This document shows, one piece after another, positions 49,908 to 59,700 of a DNA stretch of 64,000 nucleotides. Each line of letters opens with the position of its first letter. Position 1 is the first letter of the stretch. Made by a program: the position numbers and the translations under genes. Location: NCBI GenBank assembly GCA_947642455.1, contig CANRSN010000005.1, forward strand, positions 42,722-106,721, given 5' to 3'. This DNA is from an uncultured Clostridiaceae bacterium. GTDB lineage: Bacteria > Bacillota > Clostridia > TANB77 > CAG-508. The notes beneath the pieces are model-generated. The model was not told the DNA's origin. It saw nothing but the letters and a program-made list of their open reading frames with translations, and did not search any database.

Positions 49908-50678
49908 TTACAAAATTGTCAATATTTCTGGCTCATTTTCTGTAATTAATATTGTATTTTCATAATGTGCAGCATTGCTTCCATCTTCTGTAATTATAGT
50001 CCATCCATCATCTAATTGTAAAATTCCATCACTTCCATATATAACCATTGGCTCTATTGCTAGAGTCATGCCTGCTTCTAGTCTTATTCCTTTTCCTGCT
50101 TTTCCGTAGTTTGGAATTCCTGGATCTTCATGCATTTGTCTTCCTATTCCATGCCCTTGAAATTCTTTTACAACGCTAAATCCATTTTTCTTAATAAAAT
50201 CTCCAATGCTATGTGATATATCTCCTAGTCGATTTCCTTTTTTAGCATATTTTATTCCTTCAAAAAATGCTTGTTTTGTTATTTCCATTAATTTTTGGTT
50301 TTCTTCACTTATTTTTCCTACTGCATAAGTTCTTGCACAATCTCCATTAAAGCCATCTTTGTATGCTACTAAATCTATACTTATGATATCTCCTTCTTTT
50401 AATATTACTTTTTTTGATGGTATTCCATGTATTACTTCATCATTTACTGAAGCACATATTGAGCCAGGAAAATCTATTACTCCTTTTACTCCACTTGGAT
50501 ATCCTTTTTCTGCTGGAATTGCTCCATTTTTTCTCATTGTATTTTCTGCTATTTTGTCTAATTCCCAAGTTGATATTCCTGGTCTTATTGCTTCTTCTAT
50601 TGCTTTTTGTGTTAAACTTGCTATTCTACATGCTTCTCTCATCTTTTCTATTTCATGTTTCGATTTTATTGTTACCAT
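49908..50678 (-). CDS. map: Methionine aminopeptidase type I
   Basis: 256 residues. Metal ligands in SIDLVAYKDGFNGDCART, GHGIGRQMHEDPGIPNYG and AIEPMVIYGSDG. Removes N-terminal Met after deformylation by Def. Between adk and infA, the usual Firmicutes order. Confidence 0.97.
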   Translation of the reverse strand: MVTIKSKHEIEKMREACRIASLTQKAIEEAIRPGISTWELDKIAENTMRKNGAIPAEKGYPSGVKGVIDFPGSICASVNDEVIHGIPSKKVILKEGDIISIDLVAYKDGFNGDCARTYAVGKISEENQKLMEITKQAFFEGIKYAKKGNRLGDISHSIGDFIKKNGFSVVKEFQGHGIGRQMHEDPGIPNYGKAGKGIRLEAGMTLAIEPMVIYGSDGILQLDDGWTIITEDGSNAAHYENTILITENEPEILTIL

Positions 50679-50708
50679 TTTAATATCATCCTTTCCTAAT
50701 GTACAAAT

Positions 50709-51374
50709 TTATTTTTTCTCTATATATTTTTTTATGTCTTTTGCTGCATCTTCTGATGTTTTTCCTGAATGTAAATTTAATCTTACAGTATATAATAACT
50801 GTTGTGATTTATAATAGTCTGTTAATTTTGCTGATGTTGCATAATAGTTTTCTAGCCTCTTTTCTACAGTTTCTACATTGTCATCATCTCTTTTTTCTAG
50901 TTTACTACCACATTTATCACAAATTCCCTGCTTTCTTGGTGGCTTAAATTCTAAATTATATATTTCCCTACATTCCTTGTTTGTACATACTTCTCTTTTT
51001 ATAATTCTATCTATTATTTCTTTATCTGACAAATTTAATTCTATTGCTATATCTACTTTTTGATTTTGTTTTTTTAAAAATCTATCTAATTCTATAGCCT
51101 GATTTCTTGTTCTTGGAAATCCATCTAGTATTACACCATTTATGCAGTCTTTTTCTAGTAATCTTTTTTCTACTAATTTTATTGCTAATTCATCTGGTAC
51201 TAAATTTCCTACTGATATATATTCATCTATTTTTTTTCCTATTTCTCCTGCCTTTTTTACATAACTTCTAAATAGTTCTCCACTTGATACATGTGGTATT
51301 TGTAGTTGATTTGATAATAAACTTCCTACTGTTCCTTTTCCTGATCCAGGCTTTCCTAACATTACTATATTCAT
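50709..51374 (-). CDS. adk: Adenylate kinase
   Basis: 221 residues. P-loop GKPGSGKGTVGSLL, DGFPRTRNQAIELD and a LID domain with four zinc cysteines (CTNKEC...CDKC). Catalyses ATP + AMP to 2 ADP. Normally follows secY; here secY is absent and a deleted repeat copy lies directly upstream. Confidence 0.97.
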   Translation of the reverse strand: MNIVMLGKPGSGKGTVGSLLSNQLQIPHVSSGELFRSYVKKAGEIGKKIDEYISVGNLVPDELAIKLVEKRLLEKDCINGVILDGFPRTRNQAIELDRFLKKQNQKVDIAIELNLSDKEIIDRIIKREVCTNKECREIYNLEFKPPRKQGICDKCGSKLEKRDDDNVETVEKRLENYYATSAKLTDYYKSQQLLYTVRLNLHSGKTSEDAAKDIKKYIEKK

Positions 51375-51396
51375 TTAGATTCCTCCTAATATTTTT

Positions 51397-51476
51397 GCTA
51401 CAATTCATAGCCCAATTTCTATTTAGGTAATATAATATTACCTATGGCTTTTAATTTCAAACTGCGAATTGTAACA
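51397..51476. repeat. Deleted copy of the palindromic repeat upstream of adk
   Basis: TACAATTCATAGCCC, ATTTAGGTAATATAATATTACC, then GCGAATTGTAAC: both arms of the family joined without the core (about 80 bp). It lies in the adk leader. The remaining stretch to 51620 is AT-rich, with a possible 15-residue minus-strand frame (MVWENLITEINELEE) that looks like gene debris. Confidence 0.6.
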
Positions 51477-51620
51477 TATTTTTGTTTACTTAACTTATTG
51501 TATTATTTCCTGTAATTATTCTTCTAATTCATTTATTTCTGTAATCAAATTTTCCCACACCATTTGACGTTATCAGTATATCATATTTATTTATTTTTTA
51601 CCATAACCAATTATAAAAAT

Positions 51621-51843
51621 CAGCAAAAAAGAGTACAATTTGTTACATTTCACAGATATAACATTCACTTAAGTACTATAATATTTATTATAACAAAGTT
51701 TTGCGCAGGGAAGCTCCCAGAGTGGACATGACCCAGAGCGATTGGCGAAGCCAGTAAAAAACTTTGTTAAAATAAATATTATAGTACTTATATAATTCTG
51801 ATTTTAAGATGTGAAATGTAACAAATTGTACTCTTTTTTGCTG
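51621..51843. mobile_element. Palindromic mobile element, copy E (223 bp, best preserved)
   Basis: Termini CAGCAAAAAAGAGTAC and its mirror, 33 bp of inverted repeat, perfect target duplication TATAAAAAT at 51612-51620 and 51844-51852. Arm AAGTACTATAATATTTATT pairs exactly with its complement; inner CAAAG/CTTTG. Core GCGCAGGGAAGCTCCC ... TTGGCGAAGCCAG unchanged. It was inserted into the T-tract of the terminator at 51847. Confidence 0.93.
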
Positions 51844-51846
51844 TAT

Positions 51847-51880
51847 AAAAATTCCAGCAATTTCTTACTGGAATTTTTAA
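51847..51880 (-). terminator. Terminator of the dockerin/Ig gene
   Basis: AAAAATTCCAG (51847-51857) pairs with CTGGAATTTTT (51868-51878), T-runs on both strands. Its A/T tract is the insertion site of element E. Confidence 0.75.
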
Positions 51881-51912
51881 TTTTATTTATGGTATATTTT
51901 ATAATATATTTT

Positions 51913-54900
51913 TTATTCTTGTGTTTCTGATGTTGTATCATCTTGTACATTATCTTCTCCTTGTGTTGGTTGCTCATTTTGCTCTGGATTGCTAACTGGT
52001 GCTACATATTTCATGTTTACTATTGATGTATTTGAGTTATTTGTACATTTAAAAGTTATTTGATATTTATTCAATTCCGTTTTATCAAAAACATATTCTT
52101 CTTCATCTACATTATAAGCAAACCCTACAAAAGCTACATCATCTGAAGTACTAGCAATTGATTTACTATTATTAAAATATTTAACATCTATTGGAGTTAC
52201 TGGTTCTACTTCTGTATCATCTTTTATTTGTATATCTATTCTTGGTATTGATGTCAATATTTGTTCTTTAGAAACTTGAATTTTTACAAATGTACTTTGT
52301 TTTAGATCAATTTCTTGTGTTTTTTGTTCATCTGCATATGCTTTTACTGGAACTAAAGTATAAATTTTTCCTCCAACTGTAGTTGTATTTTCATTTTCTT
52401 CTTCAAATATTTGTACTGTTTGTGCAATATCTATACTTCTTGGAACACCTTCATATAATTTAACTTTCTTTGTTTCTGTATATTCATTTTCTTTACCTTT
52501 ATATAATGTAATTGTTAAATCTTGTATTCCTTCTTCTGCTCCAGTAAGATTAGATATTTCTAAGTAAGCTACTTCTGCATCTGGTTGATCTTTTTTAACA
52601 AGTTTTCTTCCACTATTTAGATATTTTACATCTATACTATTAACATCATATGCAATATCTAAGTCTGCTACTTTGATTGTTTCTCCTGAAGGTTTTTGAG
52701 TACTAATTGCTTTTATTCCTGTTTGTATAGTTTTTCCTATAAGTAAATTTACATTTTTGTTTTCATCTTCTTTTTCAAGTTGTATCTTTTCTATATCTGG
52801 AATTGATATAGCTTTTAAGAAAATATTAGGTGCTTTAATTGAAGTTCCTTTTACAGATGCTGTTATTTGATAATATCCTTCTTCTAAAATAGTTCCTTTT
52901 ATTACAAGATTGTTATTTTCATCTAACTCATAACTAATTTTTACTTCTTCATCCATACCATTTGTTGATAATTCTAATGCTTCCTTAGTTAAAGGTCCTT
53001 CATATGTTCCTACTTCCATTTTTCCTAGTATAAATTCTTTATTTGCAACAACTATCTTTTCTTTATTTTCAGTTTCTCCTATAATGTTTTTACTTACAGT
53101 TTCGTCTATACTTAATCTTGATATTTCTCTGTAATTTACACTTATTGGAAGGTTAGTTATTTTATTTTGTTTTTGACATCTAAACTCAATATTCTTTCCT
53201 TCTAATGTATTTAATTCAACTTCTACTCCTGTACCACTTGTTATTGCAATTCCTATTTTTGCAACATATGTTCCTGCTACTGCTGGCTCTCCATTTTTAT
53301 CATAAAGTTTAACTGTTTTTATAGCTTTATCTATTTCACTTTCGCCATCATATTTTACACTTGCTTTTGGTGCTACTATAACTACATTGTTTTCATCTTG
53401 TAATGCTGTATTTATTATTGTTGAACCTTGTGTTGCCTGTTTTATTGAGCTTGCTGGTACATCTATTTTCTCACCTTTTTGGTTATAGAAATTAATTGGT
53501 ACTATAGTATAAAAATCATTTCCTTCTCTTTTTACAGTATATTCAGAATTTTTTGGCTCTTCTGTATATAACTCAAGTTTATCTGCTCCTATTTCTATTG
53601 AAGTTAAAACTAAAGCATCTCCTGTTTTAAATGTTATTTCTTTTGAAACTTCTCCAGATTTTAATGTAAATGTTACTTCTTTTTGTTGTTTTAATGTTGT
53701 TGCTATTTCTAAGTATTTTACAATTGCTGTATCTTCTCTTTCAATTGATTTTTTATCTTTATTTAATCTTGTTATACTAATTCCTTCTGAAAGATTTTCT
53801 ATTTTTAAATCTTTATTCATTACTTCTAATTCTTCATTATTTATATTTTTTATTGTTAATTCTTTTATTACTGGCTGTGATTGATTAAGTCTTACTTCTT
53901 CTTCTTTAATTGTTTCTAGTTCTATTGTATTTACTTTATTATTTTTTACTACTTCTAATGTTATAGTTTTTTCAATCCTTTCATCAGCGCCATACATTAT
54001 ATATACATTAATTTTATAACTTCCTATATTTGGTGTATTTCCTTTTATTAATACATTTCCTTGTTCATCTTGTTCTACAGAAACTGTTAATTCATTTGTT
54101 TCTTGTTCTGTACCATCTATTACTTTATATGTTTCTATTTGTACTTGCTCTTGTTTTAATGTACTTACATTTTCTATTTGTACAGCTCTTAATGTACCTA
54201 AAATGAAGTCTTCTTGTGAATTTGCTTTATATCCACCTTCTATTTGAGTAATGTTTTGTCTTCCATTTTCAATTAATTCTATTGCATTAATTGGTTTACA
54301 TACATTTATTTCAAAACTTGTTTCAAAACCTTCATATTGAACAGTAATTGTATGTTTTCCAACTTGTGTTAAATCATAATCTTTTACAATCATATTTTCA
54401 TTAATTGATATGTTTGAACTTGTTCCAGATTTCCAATTAACTTTTATTTGTAAACCAGTTAAGTCTATTTGACTTTCTCCATAATTGCAATTTACTGTTG
54501 GTATATTTGATTCTATTGATATAATTTCATCTTTTACAATTACTTTTCTTTCTACTTGCTCTGCAGCATTATTGCTACTATCTTTTACATTGTAGTATAT
54601 TGTATACTCTCCTGCAACTTTAGTATTTACTTCTCCAGTTATTTGTACTTTTAATTTATCTGAACTGTCGTAGTTGTCTGTAGCAGTTGCTCCTAATTCT
54701 ACATATTCTTCCCCTGCATTCATAGTTATTGTACTTGCACCATTTAGTTTTATTACTGGCTTTGTTGTATCTACAATATTTATTGTTCTTGTAGCTGTTC
54801 CTTTATTTCCGTGACAGTCCACTGTAGTGTATGTAATTAGATATTTTCCTACTACTTTTGTATTTACTTTTTCTCTACCTTCTACTTTTATATCACTTGC

Positions 54901-55596
54901 TGGTATATTTCCATCAAAGTTGTCTTTTGCTGTTGCTCCTGGATCTGTATATGTTGCTATTGTTCCTACTTCTATTGTTTCAGTTTGTTTTCCCTTTAGT
55001 GTAATTACAGGTTTTTCGCTATCTTTTGTTGTTTGTGGTTCTACTACTACAAGACGTTTTGGTAATGTTCCTCTTTTGAACATTATTATTCTTTGTGCAT
55101 CTGCTAAGTCTACTTCATTGTCGTCATTGCCTACGTTTGCAACTTTAAAATATAAACCTTCTAATTTTACGCTACCAGGGTTTCTTTTATATAATATTAT
55201 TTTTTGAGCATCTGCTAAGTCTACTTCGCCATCTCCATTTACATCTCCATAAACTAAAATATTATATACTTTAGAGTTTTCATTTACAGTTACTTTTGTT
55301 CCTGTTCCTACTTCAGTACCTGTTGATATGTTTTTTACTGTTAGACCTGCTTTTTTAAATTCTTCTTTTATTTTATCTGCTGTCATTTTTTGTGTAGCAT
55401 TTTCATATATAAATGGTAATATTATTTGATTATTTTCCATAAATATATTCTCTAATGCATTTGATGGATTTTTTATATATGCTTTAATATTTTCTTCATA
55501 TTTTCCTAATAAATTTGTAGTATTCAATATACTTGCAGATGCTATTGCTACTGTTGTAGCTCCTAATAATATTAAACTTTTATATGATTTTTTCAT
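51913..55596 (-). CDS. Large secreted protein with N-terminal dockerin and Ig-like domains
   Basis: 1227 residues. Hydrophobic signal segment at the N-terminus, a short unknown domain, then a dockerin at about 110-185: DVNGDGEVDLADAQKIILYK, and a second loop NVGNDDNEVDLADAQ in which the first loop residue is Asn instead of Asp. Two DUF5011 (HYR-like) Ig domains follow (GATAKDNFDGNIPASDI, GATATDNYDSSDKLKV), a bacterial Ig (Big3-like) domain, and a long series of beta domains. Asp-Glu-rich C-terminus without anchor. It lies 20 bp downstream of the cohesin gene, so both are one operon. Confidence 0.82.
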   Translation of the reverse strand: MKKSYKSLILLGATTVAIASASILNTTNLLGKYEENIKAYIKNPSNALENIFMENNQIILPFIYENATQKMTADKIKEEFKKAGLTVKNISTGTEVGTGTKVTVNENSKVYNILVYGDVNGDGEVDLADAQKIILYKRNPGSVKLEGLYFKVANVGNDDNEVDLADAQRIIMFKRGTLPKRLVVVEPQTTKDSEKPVITLKGKQTETIEVGTIATYTDPGATAKDNFDGNIPASDIKVEGREKVNTKVVGKYLITYTTVDCHGNKGTATRTINIVDTTKPVIKLNGASTITMNAGEEYVELGATATDNYDSSDKLKVQITGEVNTKVAGEYTIYYNVKDSSNNAAEQVERKVIVKDEIISIESNIPTVNCNYGESQIDLTGLQIKVNWKSGTSSNISINENMIVKDYDLTQVGKHTITVQYEGFETSFEINVCKPINAIELIENGRQNITQIEGGYKANSQEDFILGTLRAVQIENVSTLKQEQVQIETYKVIDGTEQETNELTVSVEQDEQGNVLIKGNTPNIGSYKINVYIMYGADERIEKTITLEVVKNNKVNTIELETIKEEEVRLNQSQPVIKELTIKNINNEELEVMNKDLKIENLSEGISITRLNKDKKSIEREDTAIVKYLEIATTLKQQKEVTFTLKSGEVSKEITFKTGDALVLTSIEIGADKLELYTEEPKNSEYTVKREGNDFYTIVPINFYNQKGEKIDVPASSIKQATQGSTIINTALQDENNVVIVAPKASVKYDGESEIDKAIKTVKLYDKNGEPAVAGTYVAKIGIAITSGTGVEVELNTLEGKNIEFRCQKQNKITNLPISVNYREISRLSIDETVSKNIIGETENKEKIVVANKEFILGKMEVGTYEGPLTKEALELSTNGMDEEVKISYELDENNNLVIKGTILEEGYYQITASVKGTSIKAPNIFLKAISIPDIEKIQLEKEDENKNVNLLIGKTIQTGIKAISTQKPSGETIKVADLDIAYDVNSIDVKYLNSGRKLVKKDQPDAEVAYLEISNLTGAEEGIQDLTITLYKGKENEYTETKKVKLYEGVPRSIDIAQTVQIFEEENENTTTVGGKIYTLVPVKAYADEQKTQEIDLKQSTFVKIQVSKEQILTSIPRIDIQIKDDTEVEPVTPIDVKYFNNSKSIASTSDDVAFVGFAYNVDEEEYVFDKTELNKYQITFKCTNNSNTSIVNMKYVAPVSNPEQNEQPTQGEDNVQDDTTSETQE

Positions 55597-55616
55597 TTTT
55601 TCACCCCTATAATTTT

Positions 55617-56573
55617 TTAATTTTCTCTATTGCGTTTTATTATTAATATAACTATTATAATAATTATGATAACTATTACAATTCCATAAATTGCATATAA
55701 TATATAATCTTGTTGCGCTTCTTCATTGCTATTTTCATCATTTTGCATATCGTTATTTATCTCGTTTGTCAATTCATTTGACAATTCATTTGAAATTTCG
55801 TTTGATATCTCGTTTGATATTTCATTTGATATCTCATTTGAAATTTCATTTGTTCCATTGTCTGGCTCTTGTGTTCCATCATCTGGATTTTGTACTGGAT
55901 CTGCTGATGTTGGAGTAGATGGATTATTTGGTATTTGTGTACTTGTGCTTGGTTTATTTGTGCTTGGTGTAGTTGTATTTGGTTTATTTGTGTTTGGTGT
56001 ACTTGGCTTATTTGTATTTGGCGTGCTTGTACTTGGATTACTTGGATTTGTTGGCTGTTCTGGCTGTGTTGGTGTACTTGGCTTTTCTTCTGGTGGATCT
56101 GGATTTACTACTGGTGGATCTGGTTCTACTGGCTTTGGTGTTTGAACTGTAATTGTTGCACTACCATTTACACTTGTAGTATATTTTTCTGCAATTTCAT
56201 CTGTAAGTTTACTTATTGCAACACTACAATTAGCTGTTTTTCCCTCTGTTCCTGCTTTTACCTTAAATGTAAATGTAGCACTACTAATTGGTTTCATATC
56301 TAATGTTAAATAATCTACTACTACTTTACTTCCAGTATTAACTCCTCCTACTGAATTACCAACATATTCTAATACTGAGTTTGTATAGTTTAAACTAAAA
56401 CTAGCTGAATAAGCTGGTTTTGAAAATGATACTGTTACTGTTACTGTATCTCCTGTGTTTGGTGTTGTATTGTTGCATTTTACACTAACATTAGCAGAAG
56501 CAGCATTTACAGTAATGGTTCCTGCTATTACTAATAAGCACATTGTAATAAAAGTTAAAACAATTTTTTTCAT
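55617..56573 (-). CDS. Membrane-tethered cohesin protein
   Basis: 318 residues. Signal peptide; residues about 24-150 form a cohesin domain (VSVKCNNTTPNTGDTVTVTVSF, YSASFSLNYTNSVLEYVGNS, SATFTFKVKAGTEGKTANCSV). Then a Pro/Thr/Asn linker with NKPSTPNTNKP-type repeats, a block of NEIS repeats (about 245-280), and a C-terminal transmembrane helix with a short basic tail. No LPxTG, so it is held by the membrane, not by sortase. It probably anchors the dockerin protein encoded downstream in the same operon. The 249-bp repeat protein lies upstream, beyond a terminator. Confidence 0.85.
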   Translation of the reverse strand: MKKIVLTFITMCLLVIAGTITVNAASANVSVKCNNTTPNTGDTVTVTVSFSKPAYSASFSLNYTNSVLEYVGNSVGGVNTGSKVVVDYLTLDMKPISSATFTFKVKAGTEGKTANCSVAISKLTDEIAEKYTTSVNGSATITVQTPKPVEPDPPVVNPDPPEEKPSTPTQPEQPTNPSNPSTSTPNTNKPSTPNTNKPNTTTPSTNKPSTSTQIPNNPSTPTSADPVQNPDDGTQEPDNGTNEISNEISNEISNEISNEISNELSNELTNEINNDMQNDENSNEEAQQDYILYAIYGIVIVIIIIIIVILIIKRNREN

Positions 56574-56635
56574 TCTCTAATTTCCTTTCTCTTAAGGAAT
56601 AAATTTATTCCCTTTTGTATTTTTCTTCATATATT

Positions 56636-56665
56636 ATAATAATATATTTTTACCACTTTTGTCAA
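56636..56665 (-). promoter_or_regulatory. Promoter of the cohesin/dockerin operon
   Basis: On the minus strand TTGACA (56660-56665), 18 bp, TATTAT (56636-56641). The leader contains a GGAATAAATTTATTCC palindrome at 56596-56611. Confidence 0.6.
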
Positions 56666-56685
56666 TATCTACATTTTGTTTTATA

Positions 56686-56728
56686 AAAAGGAGAAATCAG
56701 ATTTTTTTCTGATTTTCCTTTTTATATT
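56686..56728 (-). terminator. Terminator of the giant repeat protein gene
   Basis: AAAAAGGA-G-AAATCAG and CTGATTT-T-CCTTTTT form a long stem right after the stop codon, T-rich on both sides. Confidence 0.75.
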
Positions 56729-56733
56729 TTAGT

Positions 56734-59700
56734 CTATCTTACTCTGAATTCAATTTCTGTTAATCTACCCATATTATCTTTTAAATGTATAATATATATT
56801 CCTTTTTCAAATTGATAAGCAAGAATTTCTTCAGCTGTTTGTGCAACAAATTCATCATCTTTTACTAAAAATGCTTCTGTATATTCTACACTTGTGTCAA
56901 ATGTTACACTTGTTAATCCTCTATATATATAAGTATCTGGATCCATTACTACTTGACCTGATGTTGTATTTGCTGTAATTTGTGGTCCTTTTGTATTTAC
57001 TGTAAATATTACTGTTGTACTTGCTCCATCTTCTAATTTAGCTGTCATTTTATATTTACCATCTGTTATATTGTTGCTTCCTGAAGTTATTAATTTTCCA
57101 TTTTCTGCTGTTACTTCTTCAGTAATTTCATCACCTTGTTCCCAGTTTTTAATATATCCTACTCCATCAAAGTTAACTATTAATGTATGTATATATTCTG
57201 CATTATTTATAAGTTCGTTATTATCACTACCATTATAAGTATATGTAATAATTGGATTGTAATTTCTTACTAATACTTCTACTATTAATTTTTCTGATCT
57301 GTTTCCATATTTATCAATTGCTGTATATTCTACTATATATTTTCCAGGTTTTGTTTCATTTACTATACCATTTCTGTCTATAACAACTTCTTCTCCTGAA
57401 TTATCTGATACATTAAATTGTGGAGTTTTATATGTTCCTCCTCTAGTAAATACTTGTTTTGCATCTTCTGGATTTACAAATGAGATCTCTGGTGCTGTAG
57501 TATCTTCAACAACTACTGTTACATTAACTGATGCTGCATTTCCACTTGCATCTGTTACTGTATATGTTACAGTATATGCTCCTACTTTACTCATATTTAA
57601 GTTAGTTGTATTTACAGTAAGTACTGGATTTGGATCTACTTCATCATGATAAATTGCTTTTAATTGTTTATATTCTCCACCAACTTCTAGGGTTTGTACA
57701 TTTTGATCTTCATTGTAAGTTTCATCTGCTTCAAATCCACTAATAATTGGAGCTTCTTCATCTTTTACAGGTTCTACTATTGTAAATGTTACTTCTTTAT
57801 TAACAGTTCCTTCAAAGTTTCCTTTTCCTGTAACTACTATTTTTGCTGTATATTCTCCTACTTCTATAGCTTTTCCTTCTGTAACATTTCCTTCATATGT
57901 TACAACAACATCTGCATCAATTCCATTGTTTAATGTTACTGTTACTTCTTTTGCTGTTCCGTCATATGTTAGGTTTTCAGGTTCATTTACTGTTACATCT
58001 GTGTCTTGTATTGCTGTTTTGGCTAGTTCAATTGTAAATGTTAATTCTTTATTTACTGTTCCTGCATAGTTTCCTTTTCCTGTAACTACTATTTTTGCTG
58101 TATATGTTCCTGCTTCTATTGCTTCTGAATCTGTAACATTTCCTTCATATGTTATAACTACATCTGCATCTATTCCATTATTTAATGTTACTGTTACTTC
58201 TTTTGCTGTTCCATCATATATTAGATTTTCAGGCTCATTTACTGTTACATCTGTATCTAGTATTTCTTTTCCTGCTATTGTAAATGTGATTTCTTTATTT
58301 ACAGTTCCTGCATAGTTTCCTTTTCCTGTAACTGCTACTTTTGCTGTATATTCTCCTGCATTTACTACATTTCCTTCTTCATTTACATTTCCTTCATATG
58401 TTATAACAACATCTGCATCTACTCCATTGTTTAATGTTACTGTTGCTTCTTTTGCTACTCCATCATATATTAAGTTTGCTGGTGCATTTACTGTTACATC
58501 TGTATCTGTTATTTCTTTTCCTGCTATTGTAAATGTGATTTCTTTATTTACTGTTCCTGCATAGTTTCCTTTTCCTGTAACTGTTACTTTTGCTGTATAT
58601 TCTCCTGCATTTACTGCTTTTCCTTCTTCATTTACATTTCCTTCATATGTGATAGTAATATCTGCATTTACTCCATTGTTTAATGTTACTGTTGCTTCTT
58701 TTGCTGTTCCATCATATACTAAGTTTTCAGGTTCATTTACTGTTACATCTGTATCTGTTATTTCTTTTCCTGCTATTGTAAATGTGATTTCTTTATTTAC
58801 TGTTCCTGCATAGTTTCCTTTTCCTGTAACTGTTACTTTTGCTGTATATTCTCCTGCATTTACTGCTTTTCCTTCTTCATTTACATTTCCTTCATATGTG
58901 ATAGCAACATCTGCATCTACTCCATTGTTTAATGTTACTGTAGCTTCTTTTGCTGCTCCATCATATGTTAAGTTTGCTGGTTCATTTACTGTTACATCTG
59001 CATCTACTATTTCTTTTCCTACTATTGTAAAGTCTTTTGCTGTACTTATCATTCCTACATAGTTTCCGCTTCCTGCTACAAGTATTTTTGCTGTATATGT
59101 TCCTACATCTACTGGTTTTCCTTCTTCATTTACATTTCCTTCATATATAATAGCAACATCTGCTTCTATTCCATTATTTAGTGTTACTGTTACTTCTTTT
59201 GCTGTTCCATTATATGTTAAGTCTTCTGGTACATTTACTGTTATATCTGTGTCTGTTATTTCTTTTTCTGTTATTGTAAATGTTTCTTCTTTATTTACTG
59301 TTCCTATATAATTTCCTTTTCCTGTAACTACTACTTTTGCTGTATATGTACCTACATTTACTGCTTTTCCTTCTACTAAGTTTACACCTTCATATGTTAT
59401 AGTTACATCTGCATCTACTCCATTATTTAATGTTACTGTTGCTTCTTTTGATGCTCCATCATATACTAAGTTTTCAGGTTCATTTACTGTTACATCTGTA
59501 TCTGTTATTTCTTTTCCTGTTATTGTAAATGTTACTTCTTTATTTACTGTTCCTATATAGTTTCCTTTTCCTGTTACAACTACTTTTGCTGTATATTCTC
59601 CTACATTTACTGCTTTTCCATTTTCATCTGTAGCACCTTCATATGTTACAACTACATCTGCATCTATTCCATTGTTTAATGTTACTGTTGCTTCTTTTGA

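Noticed and set aside
51477-51600. Short minus-strand frame MVWENLITEINELEE
   Set aside because: Only 15 residues before a stop, with further stops in continuation. It may be gene debris, but nothing supports a functional gene.
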